Shown: positions 17,588-26,933, counted from the stretch's first letter. The stretch: DNA of 64,000 nt from Alphaproteobacteria bacterium (GCA_018827375.1 JAHJYW010000045.1:265938-329937); one strand, 5' to 3'. Notes: generated from the letters alone by a model not told the origin. Numbers and translations are program-made.

Positions 17588-19504
17588 ATGAACGAGATGA
17601 ACTTTGCACTTGCAGCTGCCGGATCGGGCGAGCTGATCTTCGCATGTGCGCTGATCGGCGCGCTCGGCATTGGTGCGCAATGGCTCGCCTGGCGCCTTCA
17701 GGCGCCCGCCATCGTTCTGATGGCGCTGGCAGGCCTCGCAGCGGGGCCGCTCTGGGCTGTGCTGTTTGGTTCGCCGCTGCTGGATCCCGAGCGCGTGTTC
17801 AATGGCGGCGGCAATGACCTGCTGCGGCCCATCGTGTCACTCGCCGTTGCGGTTATCCTGTTTGAGGGCGGTCTTGTCCTGAAATTCGAGAACCTGCGCG
17901 ACGCCGGCGCGGCCGTGCGGCGCATGGTATTCATCGGCGGTCCCTTGGCGTGGTTCCTGGGTACGCTGGCGGCGCGCTATGCCGCCGGGCTCGACTGGTC
18001 CAGTTCCATCGTGTTTGCAGGCGTCATGGTGGTGACCGGGCCGACCGTGATCATGCCGCTGTTGCGGCAGTCAAAGCTGGGCGGACGGACGGGGCAGTTC
18101 CTGAAATGGGAAGGCATCGTCAACGATCCCGTCGGCGCGCTGTTTGCGGTTGCCTCGTTCGAGATCATCCGCGTGGCGGCAACGGGCGAATCCATTCTTG
18201 GCAAGGGCGCAATGATCGTGCTGGCTGCCGGCATGGGTGTGGCGCTCGGCATTGCCTTCGGCTGGGCTATGGTGAGGGCGTTCCGCGCCGGCTGGACGCC
18301 GGAATACCTCAAAGCCCCTATCATCTTCGCCTCGATCATCCTCTGCTACGCCCTGGCCGAACAGATCGAGAAGGAAATCGGCCTCGTCGCCGTGACAGCC
18401 TATGGCATGACGCTGGCCAACTCGCGCCTCGCCGGCATTGCCGAGCTGCGCAAGTTCAAGGAAGACATCGCCGTTCTCCTCGTTTCGGGCGTGTTCGTGA
18501 TCCTGACGGCGAACCTGCGGCCCGATGTCATCAAGGACGCGCTGACATGGCGTACATTGGCCTTCCTGCTGTGCATGCTGTTCATCGTGCGGCCGCTGTC
18601 CGTATGGATCGCCACATTCGGCACGCTGAAGCGAAACGAGGCCCTTCTGCTGGGCTGGATCGCGCCGCGCGGGATCGTGGCTGTGGCCGTCTCCAGCCTG
18701 TTTGCAACCCTGCTGGAAGATCTCGGACGACGCGGCGACAGCAAGTTCTACTTCTCCGGCGCAGAACAGATCACGCCGCTCGCCTTCGCGATGGTGTTCG
18801 TCACAGTTGTGCTGCACGGCTTTACCATTGGGCCACTGGCGCGACGACTTGGCCTTGCGCGCAAGGAAAAGCCGGGCGTGCTGCTTGTGGGTGTGAACCC
18901 GTGGAGCATCGATCTGGCCAAGGTTCTGCGCGATGTCGGTATCGAGCCGATCCTTGCGGACAATAACTGGCGGCGCCTGCGGCCGGCGCGCGAAGCGGGC
19001 CTCAACACATTCTTTGGCGAGGTCCTGTCGGAGGATGCCGAAGTGCGGCTCGACCATTCAGCCTTTGACCAGGTCGTCGGCCTGTCTGCAAACGAACCCT
19101 ATAATGCGCTCGTATCAGGGCATTTTGCCCCCGAACTGGGGCGCCACAAGGTCTACCAGCTCTCGGCGCAGGACACCGAGGATGAAGACCCGCGCGCTAT
19201 CGGCATGGGCACGCGCGGCCGCACGCTCATTAAGCGTGGGCGCGGCTATGACAGCCTGATCCGCGATCATTATCGCGGGTGGACGTTTGGCAAGACCAAG
19301 CTGACCGACGAGTATGATCTCAAGGATTTCCGCGAAGATCGGCCAAAGTCTGATCTCGTCGCCGAATTGCGTCTCGACGGCACGATCCTCTTCCTTGGTC
19401 CGAACCGTGAGCCAAAGGGCGGCGAAGGCGTGACACTGATCAGTTTCGGCCCGGCAAAGCCAACGGAATCGGATAAAGAATTGGCCTCAGCCCAGGCTGG
19501 GTGA
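17588..19504 (+). CDS. cation:proton antiporter of the CPA1 (NhaP-like) family with C-terminal cytosolic domain
   Basis: A 638-residue inner-membrane protein. About twelve hydrophobic helices fill residues 10-425, including the conserved GPTVIMPLL and the NDP of KWEGIVNDPVGAL, typical of CPA1 sodium/proton exchangers. The cytosolic tail (from about 430) begins VLLVGVNPWSIDLAKVLRD, resembling a TrkA-N-type NAD-binding fold, then DNNWRRLRPAREAG, and ends with a small beta-rich segment. It exchanges Na+ or K+ for protons in pH and salt homeostasis; the ion cannot be assigned from sequence. Confidence 0.9.
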   Translation: MNEMNFALAAAGSGELIFACALIGALGIGAQWLAWRLQAPAIVLMALAGLAAGPLWAVLFGSPLLDPERVFNGGGNDLLRPIVSLAVAVILFEGGLVLKFENLRDAGAAVRRMVFIGGPLAWFLGTLAARYAAGLDWSSSIVFAGVMVVTGPTVIMPLLRQSKLGGRTGQFLKWEGIVNDPVGALFAVASFEIIRVAATGESILGKGAMIVLAAGMGVALGIAFGWAMVRAFRAGWTPEYLKAPIIFASIILCYALAEQIEKEIGLVAVTAYGMTLANSRLAGIAELRKFKEDIAVLLVSGVFVILTANLRPDVIKDALTWRTLAFLLCMLFIVRPLSVWIATFGTLKRNEALLLGWIAPRGIVAVAVSSLFATLLEDLGRRGDSKFYFSGAEQITPLAFAMVFVTVVLHGFTIGPLARRLGLARKEKPGVLLVGVNPWSIDLAKVLRDVGIEPILADNNWRRLRPAREAGLNTFFGEVLSEDAEVRLDHSAFDQVVGLSANEPYNALVSGHFAPELGRHKVYQLSAQDTEDEDPRAIGMGTRGRTLIKRGRGYDSLIRDHYRGWTFGKTKLTDEYDLKDFREDRPKSDLVAELRLDGTILFLGPNREPKGGEGVTLISFGPAKPTESDKELASAQAG

Positions 19505-19675
19505 GAAGTGTGGTTATAGTTCGAAATATGTATTTAGCTTCCGGCGTTCTGGCTGGATAGCATTTTCATACCTAAAAATGGGCTGTAAAAAATATATGTT
19601 CCCAAATATAAATTTTTTGTCAGATCAAGGATTGATCGTGCGTGCTGTGAATCCAACCAGTCTTCAGCGGGCGGA
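19505..19675. other. AT-rich convergent gap
   Basis: About 170 bases between the antiporter and the YgjP-like gene, clearly richer in A and T than the rest of the window. It contains an imperfect AT palindrome, AAAAAATATAT (19587-19597) with ATATAAATTTTTT (19606-19618), which could act as a weak bidirectional terminator. No credible gene. Confidence 0.55.
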
Positions 19676-20395
19676 TTATTCCCCAGCCGATTGAAGTCCC
19701 GCGCCATGGGTACGCAACCAGGCGCGTTGACGCTTCCAGTCCGGGACGCATTTGGCCACATGGGCCCAGAACTTGGGGGAGTGATTCATCTCAAGTAAAT
19801 GCGCGCATTCATGGGCCGCGACATAGTCCAGCACCTTGGGTGGGGCCATGATCAGGCGCCACGAGAAGGACAGCTGGCCGTCTGAGGTGCAGGAGCCCCA
19901 GCGCGAGCGGGTATCTTTTACAGAAATCGCTTTATATTCAACGCCCAGCGTGTCGCAGTGGCGTGTAACGGCGCGCGTCAAATCGGCCTTGGCCTGCTTT
20001 TTCAAATAGCGGGTCACGCGCAACGGTAGCCCCTCCGGATCGCCCGGCGCGCTTAGCAGTTTCGGCTCGCCCGGCCACATTTTAGGCAAGCGGCCTTCCC
20101 CATTGGCGGTCAGCTGGCAGGATTCTCCCCGAAACTGGATAAACTCAGCCTCTTCAAACCGTACGGTCTCAGGCAGGTGCTGCAACCGTGTGGAGATCCA
20201 CTCGACGCGTTCTGCAGCAAATGCTGCAGCATCCTTGATCTGGCGGTTGCTGGGGGCGACGGCGACGGCCTCGCGGCGGCGCTCGTCCAGCCTGAGAATC
20301 AACCGGCGCGCCTTGGAATTGACTTCAAATCGTACGACAACGCGCGCACCATTCGGCGCCTTCAATGTCATTGTCTGGCCATTGTTGTATGCCAT
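19676..20395 (-). CDS. YgjP-like M48/DUF45 zinc metallopeptidase
   Basis: A 239-residue protein of the SprT/YgjP-like DUF45 family. The zinc motif HECAH is at 195-199 with a third histidine at 205 (NHSPKFW). The family signature DTRSRWGSCTSDGQLSFSWRLI sits just before it (from 161). The N-terminal half is beta-rich. Such proteins are presumed cytosolic peptidases; the substrate is unknown. The ATG at 20395 is taken as start because the upstream extension looks non-coding; an ATG at 20371 is also possible. Divergent from the large lipoprotein gene, with 63 bases between. Confidence 0.88.
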   Translation of the reverse strand: MAYNNGQTMTLKAPNGARVVVRFEVNSKARRLILRLDERRREAVAVAPSNRQIKDAAAFAAERVEWISTRLQHLPETVRFEEAEFIQFRGESCQLTANGEGRLPKMWPGEPKLLSAPGDPEGLPLRVTRYLKKQAKADLTRAVTRHCDTLGVEYKAISVKDTRSRWGSCTSDGQLSFSWRLIMAPPKVLDYVAAHECAHLLEMNHSPKFWAHVAKCVPDWKRQRAWLRTHGAGLQSAGE

Positions 20396-20458
20396 GTTTA
20401 AACTCTCAAGAGACGCGTCGGGGACACCTGCTCGCAGTATTAAATAAAGGGACCAAAG

Positions 20459-22105
20459 ATGAAATATCTGCTGACAGGCGTTGCCGCCATAGCTTTGCTT
20501 ACGGCATGCGGTGACAAAAACAAGGACAAGGATGGCGCCAGCCCGGCAGGGATCGAACTTTCCGATGGCAAGCTGCAAGGGGTCAAACTCCGCAAAGGAG
20601 ACCCAGCTACCGCCGGTGCCGTTCTCAGCGCCTTCTCACTCGACAAGTCCGGTTCGGGCCGCGTCAGCTTTACCGGCAGCGACGTAAATGGCGCCAAGGC
20701 GGTCTTCAAGAACGTCACGCTCGTCTCGGCTGAAGAGATGGATGCCGAAGAGGCAGACGATGATGGTGAACTCCACCTGAAAGGCTCTGACCTCAAGGCC
20801 GGCGAGATGACATTCGAAGGCCTCGGCATGCTCAACGGCAAGCCGAACTTCTCCAAGATCGTTCTCTCCGATGTCAGCTTCGTGCCGAAAGACCCGGCCG
20901 AAAATCAAGGCTCCAGCAAGATCAAGTCGATGGAACTCGTGAACCCATCGCCGGAAACAGCCGCCTGGATCGCCAGCCTGTTCGGCAAGGGCGAAGCCAT
21001 GGACATGCCGGAAGGCAAGGCGCTCGCCTTTGATCTCTGGTCGATGAAGGACGTGAACTTCAAGATCGACGAGGAAGAAGGCCAGAAGGGCGATTTCCTC
21101 ATCTCAACGGTCGAAGTGCTCGGCCTGAAGGATGAAAAAGCGGCGCAGATGGCCATGAAGGGCCTCACGCTCAACATGATCGACCCGACTGACAATACAG
21201 ACCTGAAGGCCAGCCTCGGGGATGTCGACATTCGCGGTGTGAACCTTGCCGTGCTGAAGGGCATGAGCGGCGAAGAGGCCGGCAGTGGCGTAGCAGCCAG
21301 CATGCTTGAGGTCTTCCAGAACGATCCGGCCAATCCGGGCTATGACTCGGTGCTGATCGACGATCTGAAAATTGCCGTGTCCGGCGCTGAATTCGACATG
21401 CCGAAGCTGAAATCCAAGGTTTCGCGCGACAAGAAGGGCCGGGCCGTCAAAGTCGTCACCGATCCGTTCAAGATGACGCTCGGCACCAGCGAAGGCGAAC
21501 TCGGCGAGAAATTTGGCGCCCAGCTGGCCCTGCTCGGCTATGAAAAGCTGGAGCTCAGCGGCCAGGGTGAACAGGCCTATGATCCCGACAAGGACATGGT
21601 CACCATCGCAAAGGGCAAGAATTTCTGGAAGCTGGAAGATGGTTTCCGGGTTGATTTCTCCGGCCAGTATGAAGGCGCCAGCGCGATGGCGGCGGCCCAG
21701 GCCAAGGCGACTGCCGCTGATGCCCCGGCCGATCCGGGCAGCATGATGCAGGATGCGATGGACAAGCTGGCAATCCACAATTTCCAGCTCGCCATCGATG
21801 ATGATGGCTTCCTCGCCCGCGGATTCAACGCCTATGCGGCCCAGTCGGGTGAAGACCCGCAGCAGCTGCGCAGTCAGGCGGCAGGCATGATGGCCATGGC
21901 GCCAATGATGGCGGGCGGCTCAGGCATCGACATGGAGCTGGCGAGCGAACTGGCCACGGCGCTCTCGTCCTTCATCACCGATCCGAAGACGCTGACAATC
22001 ACGCTGGCTCCGGCCAAGCCGCTGCGTCTGGCAGAGTTTTCGGAGATGGATGATCCCTCGGCCCTGACCAAGACGGCGCTCGGCTTTACCGCCAAGAACG
22101 AATAG
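20459..22105 (+). CDS. large lipoprotein of unknown function
   Basis: A 548-residue protein. The signal ends in lipobox LLTAC (Cys17), followed by a Lys/Asp-rich linker (GDKNKDKDG). The rest is a long series of short alternating strands with recurrent patterns such as LKAGEMTFEGLGML, VNFKIDEEEGQKGDFLISTVEVLGL and LELSGQGEQAYD. That layering resembles AsmA- or DUF945/DUF2125-like beta-rich envelope proteins, but I cannot place it in a family. GGGACC-type purines precede the ATG. It is followed by a strong terminator, so it is transcribed alone. Confidence 0.85.
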   Translation: MKYLLTGVAAIALLTACGDKNKDKDGASPAGIELSDGKLQGVKLRKGDPATAGAVLSAFSLDKSGSGRVSFTGSDVNGAKAVFKNVTLVSAEEMDAEEADDDGELHLKGSDLKAGEMTFEGLGMLNGKPNFSKIVLSDVSFVPKDPAENQGSSKIKSMELVNPSPETAAWIASLFGKGEAMDMPEGKALAFDLWSMKDVNFKIDEEEGQKGDFLISTVEVLGLKDEKAAQMAMKGLTLNMIDPTDNTDLKASLGDVDIRGVNLAVLKGMSGEEAGSGVAASMLEVFQNDPANPGYDSVLIDDLKIAVSGAEFDMPKLKSKVSRDKKGRAVKVVTDPFKMTLGTSEGELGEKFGAQLALLGYEKLELSGQGEQAYDPDKDMVTIAKGKNFWKLEDGFRVDFSGQYEGASAMAAAQAKATAADAPADPGSMMQDAMDKLAIHNFQLAIDDDGFLARGFNAYAAQSGEDPQQLRSQAAGMMAMAPMMAGGSGIDMELASELATALSSFITDPKTLTITLAPAKPLRLAEFSEMDDPSALTKTALGFTAKNE

Positions 22106-22131
22106 GCACCGGCCACATTCGAAACTGAATG

Positions 22132-22167
22132 GCGCGCGTTTCCTGCTGGAGACGCGCGCTTTTCTTT
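22132..22167 (+). terminator. rho-independent terminator after the large lipoprotein gene
   Basis: GCGCGCGT pairs perfectly with ACGCGCGC around a 12-base loop, followed by TTTTCTTT. It lies 27 bases past the lipoprotein stop and ends 30 bases before the YmdB-type gene, whose transcript must start in or after it. Confidence 0.88.
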
Positions 22168-22197
22168 ATGCTCCGGGCAGGGCATAGGCTCTTGGCC

Positions 22198-23019
22198 ATG
22201 AAGATTGCATTTTTCGGAGACGTCGTTGGCAAGCCCGGCCGGGCCGCCGTGCTGGAGCACCTGCCAGGCCTCAAGGCGCGCCTGCGGCTCGATTTCGTTG
22301 TCGTGAACGCCGAGAATTCGGCGGGCGGTTTCGGCCTCACCGAATCCATCGCGAACGATTTCTTCGGCGCTGGCGCTGACTGCCTCACCCTCGGCGACCA
22401 TGCCTGGGACCAGCGCGAGGCGATGACCTATATCCAGCGCGAGCCGCGCCTCCTGCGCCCGCTGAACTATCCGCCATCGGCCAATGCGCCGGGCAAGGGC
22501 GCCCATCTCTATGCCCTGCCGGACGGGCGCCGCGTCGGCGTCATCCAGGCGCAGGGCAATGTTTTTATGCGCCAGACTCTGGTCAATCCGTTCGAGGCCG
22601 TCGATGCCGCGCTCGATTCCATGCCGCTTGGCGCCGTGGCCGATGCCATCATCGTCGACATGCATTGCGAGGCGACCTCCGAGAAAATGGCCATGGGCCA
22701 CCATTGCGACGGCCGCGCCAGCCTCGTCGTCGGCACGCACACCCATGTGCCCACCGCCGACACGATGATCCTCGAAAACGGCACCGCCTACCAGACCGAT
22801 GCGGGCATGTGCGGCGACTATGACAGCGTCATCGGCATGCAGAAGCAGAACTCCCTCAACCGCTTCATCACCCAGCTCCCCGGCGAACGCTATCAACCCG
22901 CCCTCGGCGACGGCACCCTCTGCGGCACCTATGTCGAAACCGACGACAAAACAGGCTTGGCCCTCCGCATAGAACCCATCCGCATGGGCGGGAGACTGAG
23001 CGAGCAAGTGCCCGCCTAA
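22198..23019 (+). CDS. YmdB-type (TIGR00282) metallophosphoesterase
   Basis: A 273-residue calcineurin-like phosphoesterase. Metal and active-site motifs in order: GDVVGKPGR (Asp8), VNAENSAGGFGLT, GDHAWDQ (GNHxWD in most homologues, so Asn is replaced by Asp here), HCEATSEKMA and GTHTHVPTAD. The Bacillus homologue YmdB is a cyclic-nucleotide phosphodiesterase affecting motility and biofilm. The ATG at 22198 starts MKIAFFGD exactly at the family's usual N-terminus. Convergent with the sulfatase gene. Confidence 0.9.
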   Translation: MKIAFFGDVVGKPGRAAVLEHLPGLKARLRLDFVVVNAENSAGGFGLTESIANDFFGAGADCLTLGDHAWDQREAMTYIQREPRLLRPLNYPPSANAPGKGAHLYALPDGRRVGVIQAQGNVFMRQTLVNPFEAVDAALDSMPLGAVADAIIVDMHCEATSEKMAMGHHCDGRASLVVGTHTHVPTADTMILENGTAYQTDAGMCGDYDSVIGMQKQNSLNRFITQLPGERYQPALGDGTLCGTYVETDDKTGLALRIEPIRMGGRLSEQVPA

Positions 23020-23040
23020 GCGAACTTTCCCCCAACCGCA

Positions 23041-23060
23041 GTCCCGGCGAAAGCCGGGAC
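23041..23060. repeat. perfect palindrome with GAAA loop between convergent genes
   Basis: GTCCCGGC and GCCGGGAC enclose GAAA, an 8-bp stem with a stable tetraloop. It lies between the YmdB-type gene and the sulfatase gene, both pointing towards it. Similar CCCGGCGAAAGCCGGG palindromes are, from memory, dispersed in many alphaproteobacterial genomes. It could stop both transcripts or be a REP-like element; only one copy was noticed here. Confidence 0.6.
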
Positions 23061-23088
23061 CGCAGGCAATTTGGGAAAGGCGCTAGCC

Positions 23089-25101
23089 CTAAGGCGTCAC
23101 CACCGGGAACCAGAAGTCGGGCCGGTCGAGCGTGCCGAAGAAGGCCTGCAGCATGGCCGGATTGCCGCTGACGGTCGCGGCGCCGGACTGGAGCTGTTCC
23201 GGCAGGGCCGTCTGGCCGAGCAGGATAAGGTCGAGCACTGAGCGGTCGAGCGTCAGCGTCACGGCGGCATTATCGCTGCTGCCTTCGCGAGGTACGAGGA
23301 CTGACTTGCCAACGTGCAGCGTCATCGCCTCATCCCGGTCCGGGAAGACCAGGTTCACCGCGAAGGGCTCTGCCGTCATATTTGCCGGATTGAACCTTGC
23401 GGCGAGGGAATCCATCAGGTCGATCGATTTGACCGCGCGCAGGAATTCCGGATTACCGAGCTGCGGATTGCCGACGTTTGGAATGCCATTGCGCAGCTCG
23501 CTGGCGCCGACGAGGAAATAGCTGCGCCAGGCGCCACTCTCGGCCTGGAAGCCCAGCTGTTCATAGGTCGCGGCGAGCCAGTTGCGAGCGGTTTCGTTTT
23601 CCGGCTGTGCAAAGACGGCATGGTTGAACACTTCGGCCGCCCAGCGGTAATCGCCGGCCTCGAAAGCCTTCGCGCCAAGGCTAAGTGTTGCGGCCAGCCC
23701 GCCCATGGCCTCGACATAACGCGCCGCCGTGACGACATGCGGCAGCTCGTAATACTCGGCCGGGACCCCGCCCCACCAGCCGAAATAATATTGGTACACG
23801 GCCTTGGCATTGTGATTCAGCGTGCCGTAATAGCCGCGCGTATTGAAGGCATCGGCCGCGCTCTCGAAGGCGGGTTCGGTCACTGCTTCGGCGGCCTCGG
23901 TCATCGTTGCGCCAGCATTCGCTGCGCGCAGGGTCTGGTCGTGGACGTAGCGATAGATGTCGCGCTGGCCTTCTAGCAGGCTGTCGACATTCTCTTCGCC
24001 CCATGTCGGCCAGTGGTGGGAAGCGAACACAACGTCCGCCTTGTCCCCATAGGTTTCCAGCACATGATCGATGGCCCGGCTCCAGCCGAGGGCATCGCGC
24101 ACTTTCGCGCCGCGCGGTGTCAGCAGGTTATGGAACGTGGCGGTCACGACTTCAGCCGTGCAGAGCGCGCGCTTTTCCGGCAGGTAGAACATGAATTCGG
24201 CCGGCGCTTCGGTGCCCGCCGCATCAATGAATTCGAACGTCACGCCGTCGATCACGCGCTGTGTGCCGCGTCCGGAAATCTCTTCGGTCGGCGCGATCAG
24301 GCTGATCGTGCCTTGTGGCAGGCCGGGGCCGAGGCCTGAGCCGACATGTGCCGTTGAGCTGCGCGGGATCGTGTTGCCGAACATGAAGCTCGAGCGGCGG
24401 CTCATCTGGTTGCCGGCAATCAGGTTCTCGCTGACGGCATGTTCAAGGAAGCCGACCGGCGCAATGATCGGCACATTACGCGCTTTCGCGTCTTCCTCGG
24501 TGAGGACACCACGCGCACCGCCGAAATGGTCGGCGTGGCTGTGTGTATAGATCATGCCCGTGACCGGTTTTTCGCCCAGCGTGTCATTGACCAGTTTCAG
24601 CGCCGCGCTGGCCGTTTCCGTGCTCGTCAGCGGATCAACGATAATCCAGCCGGTCTTGCCCTCGATCACGCTCATCACGGAGAGATCATAGCCGCGCACC
24701 TGCCAGATGCCTGGACCGACCTCGAACAGGCCATGTTCGGCTGCAAGGCGCGACTGGCGCCAGAGGGACGGGTTCACCGTGTCCGGCGCATCGCCCTTCA
24801 GGAAGTCGAATTGCGGGATCGCCCAGACGACATGGCCGTCTTCGGCGAGAATGGCCGGCGCGTCGATGTACGCAATGCGCCCGCGGGCCGCGTCTTCAAC
24901 ATCACTCTGCTCATCCAGTGGCAAGCGCGCCGCGAGCGCGGCATTGGCGACGCGTGTGGCCTCTGTGGCAACGCCCGCAGCAGGTAGGGCTGGCACTGCG
25001 TGAGCAGGAGCCGTTTCCGGCGCAAGCGCCTCAGGGGCTGTCGCCTGGCTGGCGCAGGCTGACAGGGCAATGGCGCATAGTGAAAACATGCTGTGGCGCA
25101 T
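23089..25101 (-). CDS. alkyl sulfatase, metallo-beta-lactamase fold (SdsA-like)
   Basis: A 670-residue hydrolase of the type III sulfatase family that removes sulfate from alkyl sulfates such as SDS. The signal ends in lipobox LSAC (Cys16), so the enzyme is probably periplasmic and lipid-anchored. The zinc motif THSHADHFGG is at 186-195. The dimerisation region carries the family stretch YYGTLNHNAKAVYQYYFGWW. The C-terminal about 130 residues match the SCP2-like domain thought to bind hydrophobic chains. AGAGGAA precedes the ATG. Alternative activity on other sulfate or phosphate esters is possible. Confidence 0.93.
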   Translation of the reverse strand: MRHSMFSLCAIALSACASQATAPEALAPETAPAHAVPALPAAGVATEATRVANAALAARLPLDEQSDVEDAARGRIAYIDAPAILAEDGHVVWAIPQFDFLKGDAPDTVNPSLWRQSRLAAEHGLFEVGPGIWQVRGYDLSVMSVIEGKTGWIIVDPLTSTETASAALKLVNDTLGEKPVTGMIYTHSHADHFGGARGVLTEEDAKARNVPIIAPVGFLEHAVSENLIAGNQMSRRSSFMFGNTIPRSSTAHVGSGLGPGLPQGTISLIAPTEEISGRGTQRVIDGVTFEFIDAAGTEAPAEFMFYLPEKRALCTAEVVTATFHNLLTPRGAKVRDALGWSRAIDHVLETYGDKADVVFASHHWPTWGEENVDSLLEGQRDIYRYVHDQTLRAANAGATMTEAAEAVTEPAFESAADAFNTRGYYGTLNHNAKAVYQYYFGWWGGVPAEYYELPHVVTAARYVEAMGGLAATLSLGAKAFEAGDYRWAAEVFNHAVFAQPENETARNWLAATYEQLGFQAESGAWRSYFLVGASELRNGIPNVGNPQLGNPEFLRAVKSIDLMDSLAARFNPANMTAEPFAVNLVFPDRDEAMTLHVGKSVLVPREGSSDNAAVTLTLDRSVLDLILLGQTALPEQLQSGAATVSGNPAMLQAFFGTLDRPDFWFPVVTP

Positions 25102-25242
25102 ACTGGGTTCCTCTCCCGGATTTTTCCCCAGCTTTCAGGATTTGCCAGCTCTCTGCAAGGGCTACAGCCGCGGAGCTTGGCGCTTTGCCCATCCTGCGCT
25201 AAAGCGCACGCTTCACGTTTCTGACCCCCCGAAGAGGTTTTC

Positions 25243-26001
25243 ATGGCCGGCCATAGTAAATGGGCAAACATCCAGCACCGCAAAGGTGCACAGGACAAGA
25301 AGCGCGCCGTCAGGTTTGCGCGTCTGTCGAAAGAGATCACGATCGCTTCCAAAATGGGCGGACCTGACCCGGACGGAAACCCGCGCCTGCGCCTGGCGAT
25401 CCAGAACGCCAAGGGCCAGTCGGTCCCGAAGGACAACATCCAGCGCGCCATCGACAAGGGCCAGGGCGGCGGCGGCGATGATTATGTCGATATCCGCTAT
25501 GAGGGCTTTGGTCCCGGCGGCGTCGGCATCATTGTCGAGGCCTCGACTGACAACAAGAACCGCACCGCGACCGATGTGCGCACCGCTTTCTCCAAGAATG
25601 GCGGCAATCTGGGCGAAACGGGCTCCGTCTCGTTCAGCTTCGACCAGGTCGGCGAAATCGAATATCCCCTCTCTGTGGGTACCGAGGACGAAGTCATGGA
25701 AGCGGCGATCCTTGCGGGCGCCTCGGACGTCGAAACCGACGCGGAATCGCACTGGATCTATACGGCCCGTGAAGACCTTCAAACGGTCGCCGATGCGCTG
25801 ACCGAGCATTTCGGGGCCGATATTGAAGCCAAGTCGACCAAGCTGATCTGGAAGCCGCAGAACAATATCCCCGTGGACGGCGATTCCGCCGACACGTTGA
25901 TGAAGCTGCTTGATGTGCTCGACGAACTGGATGACGTGCAGAACGTCTATGACAATTCCGAGCTTTCGGACGAGGAAGCCGCACGCCTGTCAGCCGAATA
26001 G
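25243..26001 (+). CDS. yebC: YebC/TACO1 family protein
   Basis: A 252-residue cytosolic protein with the family's N-terminus [18 protein letters not shown] and the further motifs [27 protein letters not shown] (about 52-70) and [23 protein letters not shown]. YebC proteins are long annotated as transcription regulators. Recent work links some of them to relief of ribosome stalling at proline stretches, and the mitochondrial homologue TACO1 activates COX1 translation. In many proteobacteria it precedes ruvC; here the convergent HMG-CoA lyase gene follows instead. Confidence 0.95.
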   Translation: MAGHSKWANIQHRKGAQDKKRAVRFARLSKEITIASKMGGPDPDGNPRLRLAIQNAKGQSVPKDNIQRAIDKGQGGGGDDYVDIRYEGFGPGGVGIIVEASTDNKNRTATDVRTAFSKNGGNLGETGSVSFSFDQVGEIEYPLSVGTEDEVMEAAILAGASDVETDAESHWIYTAREDLQTVADALTEHFGADIEAKSTKLIWKPQNNIPVDGDSADTLMKLLDVLDELDDVQNVYDNSELSDEEAARLSAE

Positions 26002-26006
26002 GCTGG

Positions 26007-26918
26007 TCAGGCTGGCATTTTCGCCGGCGGGAATGCGCCCGCACGGCTAAGCGATGACGAGACCGGATGCTGGAGCACTTTCTCCAGCCAATGTGCGGTG
26101 TCGATCAGCTTGCCGAGATCGAGGCCGGTCTCGAAACCGGCCCGTTCCAGCATATAGACCACGTCTTCGGTGGCCACATTGCCCGTGGCGGCTGGCGCGA
26201 ACGGACAGCCGCCAATGCCGCCGCAACTCGCGTCAATCACATCCACACCCGCTTCAACGGCCGCTGCGACATTGGCAAGGCCAGCGCCGCGCGTGTCGTG
26301 GAAATGCATGCGCAGGTAAACGTCGGGCGCTTCCATTCGCACCCGCTCAATCGCTGCGCGCACGTCCCACGGTGTTGCCACGCCAATCGTATCGCCGAGG
26401 GCGAGTTCATTGACGCCCGCACGCTGCGCCTGCGCCGCGAGATTGCCAACGATGGCAAGATCGACGTCGCCATCGAACGGATCGCCGAAGGCAACGGAGA
26501 TGGTCGCTGACAGGGGAATGCCGGCCTCGAGAATAAGCGGGGCGCACTGGGCGAGCATATCGGCGCTCTCCTGCGGGCTCATGCCCTGATTGCGACGACC
26601 AAACGTTTCTCCAGCCACAAGCACGAAATTGATCTCGTCGGCGCCCGCATCAATCGCCCGGCGCACGCCTTTTTCGTTCAGGGCAAGCGCGATGTGACGC
26701 GTCGCTCTGGAACGGTCGACGCCTGCAAATACGGCGGCGGAATCGGCCATTTTCGGCACGGCTTTCGGATTGACGAAACTGCCGGATTCCATGCGCTGCA
26801 CGCCCGCCTCTTCCAGGCGCGCAATGAATTCGAGTTTCTGCGAGACGCTGAGGTCGGCCGGATCGTTCTGCAATCCGTCGCGCGGGCCGACTTCAACGAT
26901 ATCAATGCGGCGTGTCAT
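26007..26918 (-). CDS. hydroxymethylglutaryl-CoA lyase
   Basis: Splits HMG-CoA into acetyl-CoA and acetoacetate, the last step of leucine breakdown. The 303-residue TIM-barrel protein has EVGPRDGLQ at 9-17 with the conserved Arg and Asp, SGSFVNPKAVPKMAD, FHDTRG (His207) and the signature GGIGGCPFAP with active-site Cys238. It lies 15 bases after the enoyl-CoA hydratase gene (both minus), an arrangement common in leucine/isovalerate clusters, though the other cluster members are not here. Ends 5 bases from the yebC stop. Confidence 0.94.
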   Translation of the reverse strand: MTRRIDIVEVGPRDGLQNDPADLSVSQKLEFIARLEEAGVQRMESGSFVNPKAVPKMADSAAVFAGVDRSRATRHIALALNEKGVRRAIDAGADEINFVLVAGETFGRRNQGMSPQESADMLAQCAPLILEAGIPLSATISVAFGDPFDGDVDLAIVGNLAAQAQRAGVNELALGDTIGVATPWDVRAAIERVRMEAPDVYLRMHFHDTRGAGLANVAAAVEAGVDVIDASCGGIGGCPFAPAATGNVATEDVVYMLERAGFETGLDLGKLIDTAHWLEKVLQHPVSSSLSRAGAFPPAKMPA

Positions 26919-26933
26919 GATTTCTATTCCTGT

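Noticed and set aside
21874..23007. A 377-codon minus frame across the lipoprotein gene end and the YmdB-type gene
   Set aside because: It crosses a strong terminator and two real plus-strand genes; no motif seen.
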